A stretch of 64,000 bases of DNA, from assembly GCA_964554015.1 (NCBI GenBank), contig CAZKMO010000003.1:1-64000 (forward strand), read 5' to 3'. Source of the DNA: CAYUAG01 sp964554015 (GTDB lineage Bacteria > Zhuqueibacterota > QNDG01 > CAYUAG01). The position numbers and the translations under genes are program-made. Under the pieces are notes generated by a model that was not told where the DNA came from, searched no databases, and saw only the letters and a list, made by a program, of their open reading frames with translations. Below, in pieces: positions 16,803-24,662 of this stretch; position 1 is the stretch's first letter; each line of letters opens with the position of its first letter.

Positions 16803-16846
16803 TAAAAAAGGGTTCATTAAAATTTTCTTCTATTCAATGACCCCTT
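16803..16846 (-). terminator. Rho-independent terminator after the beta-barrel/TPR gene
   Basis: On the minus strand AAGGGGTCATT pairs with AATGAACCCTT (10 of 11 pairs) around a loop of about 16 nt and is followed by TTTTTTATTT. It starts about 20 bp after the stop of the upstream gene. Confidence 0.7.
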
Positions 16847-16865
16847 ATATAAAAATGAATATAAT

Positions 16866-18224
16866 TTATAATCTGCCCAAATATCTCATTGCTTTGGGGG
16901 CATACTCACTGTCAGGATAATTTTGAACAAGCTGTTGAAAATTCTTCTTAGCTAATTCGACTTCACCAATTTTTAGATAGGTAACTCCATTCATAATTAA
17001 GGCATCGTCAAATTTATAGGAATTACTAAAGTTTAAGACTGCTTTGAAAGCCTTTAATGCCTGATTGTAATCACCTAAGGCATGATAACATTCTCCAATC
17101 CAGTATTGACAGTTACTTGCTAATTTATTATTCGGATTGGAATTTAAAAGATTCTGGAATTGATTAATCGCTTGCGTATATTCTCTGTTATAAAATAACT
17201 GCAGAGCACTTTTGTAGGCAGCCGTAAAATTACCATTATCTACATAGTTACTATAAGTATCACTTTTTGTACTAACACCTTGACCGGAAATTTTTGAAAT
17301 ATATTCTTCATTTTTATTTACCTTTTGTCGTAATTCACTAATTATCCTGTCACGTTCATTAATTTTATCTCGTAAGTCATCAATTTCATTCTCAACAGAT
17401 GATTTATTAGTACCTTTGGATTCAGAGAATAAATCATCTATTGCTCCGGAGCTGGATTCTTCTTCAGCTGCCTGAAAAAGTAAATCCAAGGCTTCATCTT
17501 CACTTATTGATTCTTGAGACTGACTAGTTTTTCCACCTTCTTCTGTATTGAAGATATCATCCAGGGCGATTTCATCTCCGGAAAAAGGATACTCTATTTC
17601 TTCTTTTTGTCTGGTATCGCGTCTCGGGGCATTATTCAAGGCATAACTTAATCCCATTTTCGCAAACCAAAATAAGGGTTTGGTTACTCCTTTGGGTACA
17701 TCAGAAGTAAAAGTATAATTACCGCTTCCACTGGCATTAAAGGCTAATTGATCATTTAATTTATAACTCAATCCCAGCCCTCCGGATACAGCGGCATCAA
17801 ATTTCATATCTTCTTCAATAGGCGGTATTTTACTTTCATATTTGGATTTAAATCCAAGTATACCTGCGTTAAAATAGGTTGACAAATTATCTGCATTCAT
17901 AAAATTATACCCGAGGTTGAATCTAAAAGCCGGAAACAAGGTTACTTTATTATTATCCCAACCAAAATATTTGTCAGTTGCAGTTATAAATCCAGTACCG
18001 GTATTAATAAACAGATTAGGATTAATATTATACTGAAAAAATAATTCTGCTCCCGGACCTAATCCTGCACCCGGACTATTACGAGATGTCCTATCCTGAC
18101 GACAACCAATAATATTTCCCCCAATAACATCGGGATGAACTAATCTTTCAAAGAAATTCTGACTATATACAGAATTTGTTATAAATAATATAGTCAGGAA
18201 CAAAATTAACTTATTCCGAATCAT
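16866..18224 (-). CDS. Secreted beta-barrel protein with C-terminal CpoB/YbgF-like TPR domain
   Basis: 452 residues from the ATG at 18224, chosen for GGAGG at 6-nt spacing and because the promoter at 18277 lies inside the longer frame that opens at 18296. A Sec signal peptide (about 1-21, ending VYSQ) precedes alternating beta-strand repeats typical of an outer-membrane barrel (about 30-215). Then come an acidic low-complexity linker, a short coiled coil (DLRDKINERDRI) and three tetratricopeptide repeats at the end (ending MRYLGRL) that resemble the CpoB/YbgF domain of the Tol-Pal system. A barrel joined to a CpoB-like domain is unusual. No partner genes adjoin it. Confidence 0.75.
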   Translation of the reverse strand: MIRNKLILFLTILFITNSVYSQNFFERLVHPDVIGGNIIGCRQDRTSRNSPGAGLGPGAELFFQYNINPNLFINTGTGFITATDKYFGWDNNKVTLFPAFRFNLGYNFMNADNLSTYFNAGILGFKSKYESKIPPIEEDMKFDAAVSGGLGLSYKLNDQLAFNASGSGNYTFTSDVPKGVTKPLFWFAKMGLSYALNNAPRRDTRQKEEIEYPFSGDEIALDDIFNTEEGGKTSQSQESISEDEALDLLFQAAEEESSSGAIDDLFSESKGTNKSSVENEIDDLRDKINERDRIISELRQKVNKNEEYISKISGQGVSTKSDTYSNYVDNGNFTAAYKSALQLFYNREYTQAINQFQNLLNSNPNNKLASNCQYWIGECYHALGDYNQALKAFKAVLNFSNSYKFDDALIMNGVTYLKIGEVELAKKNFQQLVQNYPDSEYAPKAMRYLGRL

Positions 18225-18276
18225 CTCTCTCCTCCATATATTTAGATAGCTTAACTTCATAATCACTCTATTACGT

Positions 18277-18292
18277 TGCAAATACTTTGCCA
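18277..18292 (-). promoter_or_regulatory. Sigma-54 (-24/-12) promoter for the beta-barrel/TPR gene
   Basis: Minus strand TGGCAA-N5-TTGCA differs from the sigma-54 consensus TGGCAC-N5-TTGCA at one position, with GG and GC 10 nt apart. The predicted start near 18266 gives a 40-nt leader before the ATG at 18224. It is the best match of four such sites here. Confidence 0.65.
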
Positions 18293-18490
18293 TCAATATA
18301 AGATTAAATATAAATATAACGCTATTACTTTGTTTCTAAAGGAATTACAGTATTAACAAATTTAAGGTATAACATTAACAAAATATATTGTGGATGAATT
18401 TTGACCATATATAAACATTGCAATATTTAATGTTTATATTAAATATTAAACTCTTATATATATAAAAAAGGGGGAAGGTATTATTTAATA

Positions 18491-19546
18491 TTAAATGGAA
18501 GCATCCAAATCAAGCATTTTAGTCCCTTTGATGTATTCTTTGGAAACCGGTTTGGATATTCGAGCTAGTTTCTGGGTTATACTTTTAATTCTTAAGGCAT
18601 TATCAATAATAATATTCAAGCGTTTTCGGATATCCTCATCAGTAATTCTCTCATCCTGAAGAAGAAACTGGGCATGTCCAAGTATCGGGACTAAAGGATT
18701 GTTTATGGCATGATTTACCGTAATTGCAGTTTCAAGAATGGTTGCTAATCTTTCTGAACGTTGTATAGATGAACTATCTACATCTTCCTTTTGGTGCATG
18801 GTAAGCGCTAAACAGCCGATTACATTCCCATTAATATCTTTCATTGGTGATAAAGAAAGACTAACTGGAATTTTATTTTTTGTTTTATCTATTAAAAATG
18901 TCTTATAATTGGTTAATTTTCCGTCTTTGTTGACTGTATTAAATATTTTTAACAGTTCTGAAGATCCATCATTTAATAACTCACTTATATTTAAACCTAT
19001 TAATTCTTTGAATTTATATTTTAATAATCGTATACTTGCTTTATTACAATAAGTAATATATCCCTTATTATCAGCAGTAAATATTGACTCTACTGAACTT
19101 TCAAGTACATTTTCCAGAAAATATTTACCATTATTCATGGTTTTTTGAAATTTTTTATTGTTCTTGGAGACAACATTTGAAATTATAATTTTGTTAATAA
19201 AATTAATTAAATCATTGGTGTGGAAAGGTTTATTAAAATGTGAGTAGAAACCTTGTTTATTTAAGGTTGACTCGTTTGTTGTGCCATTGGAGGTTAAAAG
19301 AATAAAAGGAATATTTTTATGATTATTTTGAGAATGTATCTTATTAATAAAATCTTCCGCACTCATGTCGGACAATCTTTCATCTACAAAAATAATATCA
19401 AATATATTATTTGAAGATTTTTTTAAACCTGAGGATCCACTATCTGCAGTTATACAATGAAAAGATGAATTTGATAAAGTTTTCTGAACATCAGTGCATA
19501 GTGAATTATCACTATCAATATATAATACTTTTTTTAATGATTTCAT
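18491..19546 (-). CDS. Receiver-PAS-DHp protein lacking a kinase ATPase domain
   Basis: 351 residues: receiver (about 1-120, Asp55 in IIFVDERLSD, Lys in FNKPF), PAS (about 140-250) and a HisKA-type dimerisation/phosphotransfer domain with His279 in VNHAINNPLVPILG. The protein ends about 70 residues after this His, with no HATPase domain and no such domain in the next frame. It cannot phosphorylate itself by the usual route, and may be a phosphotransfer relay, a phosphatase or a dimerisation partner. Its ATG overlaps the stop of the preceding receiver by 4 bp. Confidence 0.85.
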   Translation of the reverse strand: MKSLKKVLYIDSDNSLCTDVQKTLSNSSFHCITADSGSSGLKKSSNNIFDIIFVDERLSDMSAEDFINKIHSQNNHKNIPFILLTSNGTTNESTLNKQGFYSHFNKPFHTNDLINFINKIIISNVVSKNNKKFQKTMNNGKYFLENVLESSVESIFTADNKGYITYCNKASIRLLKYKFKELIGLNISELLNDGSSELLKIFNTVNKDGKLTNYKTFLIDKTKNKIPVSLSLSPMKDINGNVIGCLALTMHQKEDVDSSSIQRSERLATILETAITVNHAINNPLVPILGHAQFLLQDERITDEDIRKRLNIIIDNALRIKSITQKLARISKPVSKEYIKGTKMLDLDASI

Positions 19547-19920
19547 ACTCTTTTTTCTAATCTTTCCTCAACCAACTGTTTTAAAGTGAAAAGATCCCAG
19601 GGTTTGGATAAATACAAAGTACCATCTTCTTTATTCTCACTAATATTTCCAAATTTTAGATCAAGATAACCAGAAGTTAAAACTCTGATTGTTTCCGGAT
19701 TTTTATTGCGAATATCGGTTAATAAATCAGAACCTGAGTCATCCGGAAGTTTCAAATCAGTCAGTATAAAATCTACTTTATGTTTTTTCATAATATTTCT
19801 CGCCTCTTCTGCTTTCGTTGCTGTATACAATTCATACTCCTCATCTTTGAAAAGATCAACTAGAATGTCGAGTATTTCTTTTTCATCATCGACAAATAAC
19901 AGGGATTTTACTTTTTTCAT
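19543..19920 (-). CDS. Single-domain response regulator
   Basis: 125-residue receiver: acidic pair (LFVDDEKE), phospho-Asp55 (ILTDLKLPDDSG), Ser switch (LTSGY) and Lys106 (LSKPW). GGAGG lies 5 nt before the ATG. It is translationally coupled to the receiver-PAS-DHp protein through a 4-bp overlap. The trailing SKPWD form resembles receivers of HD-GYP-type regulators, but no output domain follows. Preceded by a strong sigma-54-like promoter. Confidence 0.88.
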   Translation of the reverse strand: MKKVKSLLFVDDEKEILDILVDLFKDEEYELYTATKAEEARNIMKKHKVDFILTDLKLPDDSGSDLLTDIRNKNPETIRVLTSGYLDLKFGNISENKEDGTLYLSKPWDLFTLKQLVEERLEKRV

Positions 19921-19972
19921 TATACCCTCCGGTTTATAGTAAATATTACCTACTCAAATTCATTTCAAAAAA

Positions 19973-19988
19973 AGCAACATCTATGCCA
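19973..19988 (-). promoter_or_regulatory. Sigma-54 (-24/-12) promoter for the receiver/DHp operon
   Basis: Minus strand TGGCAT-N5-TTGCT, GG-N10-GC, against TGGCAC-N5-TTGC(A/T): one deviation. The implied start near 19962 is about 42 nt before the ATG at 19920. A small dyad TTAGA-N5-TCTAA (20028-20042) lies about 40 bp further upstream and could be an enhancer site. The rest of the 200-bp gap is AT-rich. Confidence 0.65.
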
Positions 19989-20120
19989 TAAATGTACTAA
20001 CCGGATAAATATAATGATATCAGGTATTTAGATACATTCTAATTACAAAAATTATACTTTAAATATTTTAATAAAAGGCAAGCTTTTCCTGCAGGATACG
20101 GATAGTTTTTCCGTTTTGAA

Positions 20121-21491
20121 TTATATATCTATTCCCTCTTTACGATATTCATTTAATTTATTTCGAAGTGTCCTAACACTTATTCCCAAGCTTTCTGCAG
20201 TTTCTGTCCTATTACCGTCAAACTGTTTTAACTTCTGTAGAATCATAACTTGTTCAATTGCTCGTAAAGTCATATCTTTGGAAAAACTATCTGTTTCTTC
20301 ACGAACATATTGATCCTGAAGAGAAAAGTGTTTGAGTTCTAAGGTTTTACTCTGAGGACCGGATAATACGACTGCTCTTTCAACACAATTTTCAATTTCT
20401 CTCACATTACCCGGCCATTTTCTGTTGATTAAAATCTGTAATGCTTTATCAGAAATTTTCTTTTCTGCATAATTATTTTCTTTACAGTATAATTTTATAA
20501 AATGGTTGATTAATAAAGGAATATCTTCTCTTCTTTCCGCTATGACGGGTACTTTAATGGGAACAACATTCAACCTATAAAAAAGATCTTCTCTAAATCT
20601 ATTTTCCTTAACTTCTTTTTTTAAATCTTTATTCGTCGTAGCAATTATCCTCACATCAATAGGTATTACTTTACCACTCCCTACTCTTTCAATTTCCTTT
20701 TCTTGTAAAACTCGTAAAAGTTTTGCTTGAAGTCCGAAACTTATTTCAGAGATTTCATCCAAAAGAATAGAACCACCATCTGCCAGTTCAAATCGTCCTT
20801 TACTGGTTTTATATGCACCCGTAAAAGCTCCTTTTTCATGGCCGAATAGTTCGCTTTCCACCAAACTTTCTGGTAAGGAGGCACAATTCGTAGTAATGAA
20901 GGGTGCGTTTTTTCTATTACTGTTATAATGAATTGATCTAGCAATAAGTTCTTTTCCAGTGCCACTTGGCCCTTGAATTAGTATAGTGGCTTTACTCTTG
21001 GCCACCATTTCAATAGTATTAAAAATCTTGTCCATTGGTTTACTTTGGCCAATAATATTCTTAAAACTAAATTTTTTATTTAATTCCGACCGTAAATACT
21101 TATTCTCATCTTTTAAATCTTCAAATTCAAAATATTTTTTTACCACAATTTTAATTTCGTCGATCTCGAATGGCTTGGCAATATAATCAAATGCACCATC
21201 TTTCATGGATTTTACTGCACTTTTTATGGAACCATAAGCAGTAATCATAATAACACCAATTTCAGGATATTTTGATTTAATTTTTTCGAGAATTTCCATA
21301 CCGCTAATATCCGGAAGCCGTATATCAGTTATAACAAGATCAAAGTCATCCGAACTTATCATTTTAAATGCTTGTTCACCATTCTCTGCAGTTTCCACGG
21401 TGTATTTTTCTTTCTCAAAGGTATCCTTTAACAATTCTCGAATCAATTCCTCATCATCAATAACTAATATGTTCTTATTTTTTTTCTTCAA
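20121..21491 (-). CDS. NtrC-family sigma-54-dependent response regulator
   Basis: 456 residues: receiver (Asp56 in VITDIRLPDISG, Lys in IAKPF), AAA+ domain (Walker A GPSGTGKE, sigma-54 loop GAFTGA intact) and a C-terminal Fis-type helix-turn-helix (RTETAESLGISVRTLRNKL). A TTG start with AGGA at 6-nt spacing is used. It ends an operon of two hybrid kinases and a degenerate kinase, 11 bp after the latter. Because a sigma-54-like promoter precedes this operon and another follows it, positive autoregulation and direct control of the downstream receiver operon are plausible. Confidence 0.95.
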   Translation of the reverse strand: MKKKNKNILVIDDEELIRELLKDTFEKEKYTVETAENGEQAFKMISSDDFDLVITDIRLPDISGMEILEKIKSKYPEIGVIMITAYGSIKSAVKSMKDGAFDYIAKPFEIDEIKIVVKKYFEFEDLKDENKYLRSELNKKFSFKNIIGQSKPMDKIFNTIEMVAKSKATILIQGPSGTGKELIARSIHYNSNRKNAPFITTNCASLPESLVESELFGHEKGAFTGAYKTSKGRFELADGGSILLDEISEISFGLQAKLLRVLQEKEIERVGSGKVIPIDVRIIATTNKDLKKEVKENRFREDLFYRLNVVPIKVPVIAERREDIPLLINHFIKLYCKENNYAEKKISDKALQILINRKWPGNVREIENCVERAVVLSGPQSKTLELKHFSLQDQYVREETDSFSKDMTLRAIEQVMILQKLKQFDGNRTETAESLGISVRTLRNKLNEYRKEGIDI

Positions 21492-21502
21492 TGATTTTCC
21501 TA

Positions 21503-22162
21503 TTATATTTCGATTTTTAAAATATTAATTCCATCATTTTTTGATAACGCTGAATATTTTCCTTTTAACAAACCTACCATATTTTGGGTAATGGCAAAAC
21601 ATAATCTTGCATAAAGGTATCGGGATTCCTTCATTAAATTTTTTATGTAGTCAGATATATCCGTATTATTTTTAATATCTTTTTCGAAATAAATTTTGAT
21701 TGTAAGTTTTTTTCCCTTGGATAAAGTAACCAAGATTTTTTTTATTTTGCTATTAATTTCCTGTAAAAATTGTATTGCATTTCTAAAAAGTTCTTCCAAA
21801 ATATCTTGATCAGATATTATTTCAATATACTTATCTTCAAGAGATTTATCAAAATCAAGCTTTTTTATTAAATCTTCATCATTACTGGATATATTTTTTA
21901 AAATTTCTCTAAACAAATATTCGATCTTCACTTTCTCTTCTTGAAGCTCTCTCATTCTAACCAGAGACATTAATTTTAAGGTTATTTCATTCACTCCAAT
22001 AACACCATCATTAATTTTTTTTACATATCGCATTTTAGGATCATTAGAATTTAATTCTTTTTCCAGAAGAGTAGCATAGCCACCTATCCCTCCAAGTCCG
22101 TTTTTAATTTTATGGATTACATCAGCAATTAATTTATTAATAAATATATATTTAGTATACAT
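21503..22162 (-). CDS. Degenerate histidine-kinase-like protein
   Basis: 219 residues. Residues 8-35 form a dimerisation/phosphotransfer-like helix with His17 (DVIHKIKNGLGGIGGY). The rest resembles a HATPase fold with an N-box-like stretch (ELFRNAIQFL) and a last helix followed by a beta strand, but the DxGxG and GxGxG ATP-lid motifs are absent. It may be a phosphotransfer or regulator-binding protein without ATPase activity, comparable in plan to Spo0B-like proteins; that is inference. No ribosome site is seen before the ATG. It lies 17 bp after a hybrid kinase and 11 bp before the NtrC regulator, so it is placed to relay between them. Confidence 0.65.
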   Translation of the reverse strand: MYTKYIFINKLIADVIHKIKNGLGGIGGYATLLEKELNSNDPKMRYVKKINDGVIGVNEITLKLMSLVRMRELQEEKVKIEYLFREILKNISSNDEDLIKKLDFDKSLEDKYIEIISDQDILEELFRNAIQFLQEINSKIKKILVTLSKGKKLTIKIYFEKDIKNNTDISDYIKNLMKESRYLYARLCFAITQNMVGLLKGKYSALSKNDGINILKIEI

Positions 22163-22179
22163 AGTTAATTATATGCACT

Positions 22180-24633
22180 TTACTCATTAATATATGAACG
22201 AATTTTAGCAAGCAAGGGACGTATTTCAAAGGGTTTTTCAATAAATCCAGTCACTTTCCGTTTGTAAATATTTTCAATCTTTTCTTTTTCACCCTTTCTG
22301 GAAGTGGCAATAATTTTAACTTCAGGATTAATTTTCTTAAACCAGGCTAACACCTTTTTTATGGGCATTCCTCTTAAGGCAATATCAAGAATTATCAAAT
22401 CAATTCGACTTTTATATTTTTTATATATAGCAATTGCTTCTGAACTATTTTCAGCACTGATAACTTTATATCCATAACGGTTAAGCATCTTCCGAGCTGT
22501 CTCTCTGATAATTTTTTCACTATCGACCAATAAAATAGTTTCTTTGCCCAGTGAAGGTTTAATATCCTTTTTTGTTTCTATATCAGTTGATTTTCTTTTT
22601 TGGGCTGATAGATGAATTTTAAATACAGTACCTCTGTTCTTTTCACTAAAGACTGAAATAAAACCAGAATGCTTTCTTATTACATTCTGCACCATAGCCA
22701 ATCCCATACCTTTACTATTTGAATCAACATTTTTGGTAGAAAAATCAGGATCAAAAATTTTACTTTTTATTTCATTACTAATACCTTTTCCATTATCACT
22801 TATTTCAATCTGTACATATTTTCCTGGTTTGGCATTATACATTTTACAGACATTAGTATCATTTAATTCAATATTCCGAGTTTTAAAGAATATTTTACCA
22901 CCATCAGGTATTGCATCCCTGGAATTTAAGGCAACCTGTAGTATGGCCTGTTGTATTTGACTTGCATCTGCCCTAATCAAATATACATCCGGATTTAATT
23001 CTGCATGTATAGATTTATTATTTTCTAGCGTTCTGGAAAGTATAGTGGCTACTTCTCTGATTAATTCGTTGACATCAAGAGAATCAACTATGTATGAACT
23101 TCCCTTTGAATACGCTGAAAGCCGTCCGGCCAATTCGGAAGCTTTTTCAGCGGAATTGGAAATTTGTATAATATCATCGTAAAATTGATTATCTTTAGAT
23201 ACTTCTTCTTTTAATAAAGAACTGAATCCTAATATGGAAGCAAGCTGATTGTTGAAATCATGAACTATACCACCGGTTAAAATACCAAGAGATTCCATTT
23301 TTCTAGCTTGTATTAACTGATCTTTTAAACGTCGTTCATCACTTTGATTAATCCAATACCATAATTCTGATGTAACATTCTCATGTATTATTTTTGCAAT
23401 TGAGCATTTTATTTCACATCGACTTCCATCACTGGTGATTATATTTATATCACAAATTTTATTTTTCTTTTCATTATTACTATTTCTTAACTTATTTATT
23501 TCCTCTTGTGATTCTGGAGTAAGAAAATCAAATATTTTTCTCCCTTTTAGATTTTCTTGAGTGATTTCCAATATTTCACAAATCCATTCATTAACAAATT
23601 CAATTTTATCATTTTTTATGCATAATATACCTAAAAGAGGTGAATTATAAATTGATTTTGTTATATCGTCTGATTGGGGAGTTTTATTAATATTTAATTG
23701 AATAATTTTTTGAACAGATTGGACATTATTTTCCAAGAAGGTAATATCTCGTTCCTCCCACATTTCTTGTTTTTTACCCAAAACGACTATATACCCTTTA
23801 ATATTATTTTCTTCAGGTATTGGGACAATTAGTGATGATTCATACTCAGTTAAAGAAACAAGATAATTTTTCAATTCCTCAGAGGTAATTCCCAAAACAA
23901 AATCAGATACGTTTTTTATTAAACACATACCATTTTTATTCACTGAAGCTGATGAAACTTCCGGGCAGGCATCGATCACTCTATTCCAAATTTGTGGACT
24001 CCAAAAAATATATTCATCTTTTTTATTTTCATAAAGTTTATTGTCATGGGAAGATTTTTTTAAGAAGATATTTCCCAATGATTGTTTATCAGTTACTATC
24101 CCTATTTCCCAGGAATCTAAAATATTTTGAATATCAATCATGATTTTTTTAAGATCAGAGATGCTTACTTCATGATTTACAATTTTTTGAGCAATTTTAT
24201 TAGAAAAGTCTCTCTCTTGTTCTAAGCAGGCAAGTTCAGTTATATCCTGAATATATAATCGAATAAATTTAGGTTTCCCGGAATCATCCAAATGTGCCAA
24301 ACCATTAATTCTTACTGAAAAACTTTCTCCTTTCCCTTGCATGGTTGCTCTAATACTACGAATATATCCTTTATTGAGGCATTGTTTAAGAGAGTCTTGA
24401 ATTATTTCTAAATCTTTTTCTATGAAAAAATCGATAAATTTTTTACCTAAAATCTCAATATCGGAAAAATTCATTTTTTCCTGGGCGGTAACATTACAGG
24501 ATTCAATCTGATAAGTATCATTAATAAGAAAATAAAGAATATCAACTTTAGAATAAAATTCTTTATACACCCTTTCCGGAAGTTGGGAAAAATTAAGATT
24601 TTTATCAGTTATTTTGGGTTTTAATTCATCCAT
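22180..24633 (-). CDS. Hybrid histidine kinase (PAS-GAF-PAS-HisKA-HATPase-receiver)
   Basis: About 817 residues, soluble. Order: PAS (about 30-150), GAF-like domain with several Cys (about 170-325), PAS (335-445), HisKA (GGIVHDFNNQLASILGF), HATPase (N box QVALNSRDAI, G1 DNGKGI, G2 SKGMGLAM) and a C-terminal receiver (about 700-817; ILDIALRGM, Lys in IEKPFEI). The receiver acidic pair is DSE rather than DDE. An in-frame TTG lies three codons upstream; I use the ATG at 24633, though neither has a clear ribosome site. The gap to the previous kinase is 29 bp. Confidence 0.9.
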   Translation of the reverse strand: MDELKPKITDKNLNFSQLPERVYKEFYSKVDILYFLINDTYQIESCNVTAQEKMNFSDIEILGKKFIDFFIEKDLEIIQDSLKQCLNKGYIRSIRATMQGKGESFSVRINGLAHLDDSGKPKFIRLYIQDITELACLEQERDFSNKIAQKIVNHEVSISDLKKIMIDIQNILDSWEIGIVTDKQSLGNIFLKKSSHDNKLYENKKDEYIFWSPQIWNRVIDACPEVSSASVNKNGMCLIKNVSDFVLGITSEELKNYLVSLTEYESSLIVPIPEENNIKGYIVVLGKKQEMWEERDITFLENNVQSVQKIIQLNINKTPQSDDITKSIYNSPLLGILCIKNDKIEFVNEWICEILEITQENLKGRKIFDFLTPESQEEINKLRNSNNEKKNKICDINIITSDGSRCEIKCSIAKIIHENVTSELWYWINQSDERRLKDQLIQARKMESLGILTGGIVHDFNNQLASILGFSSLLKEEVSKDNQFYDDIIQISNSAEKASELAGRLSAYSKGSSYIVDSLDVNELIREVATILSRTLENNKSIHAELNPDVYLIRADASQIQQAILQVALNSRDAIPDGGKIFFKTRNIELNDTNVCKMYNAKPGKYVQIEISDNGKGISNEIKSKIFDPDFSTKNVDSNSKGMGLAMVQNVIRKHSGFISVFSEKNRGTVFKIHLSAQKRKSTDIETKKDIKPSLGKETILLVDSEKIIRETARKMLNRYGYKVISAENSSEAIAIYKKYKSRIDLIILDIALRGMPIKKVLAWFKKINPEVKIIATSRKGEKEKIENIYKRKVTGFIEKPFEIRPLLAKIRSYINE

Positions 24634-24662
24634 TTTTAGCAACTATTAAAAAATTTGCTTTC

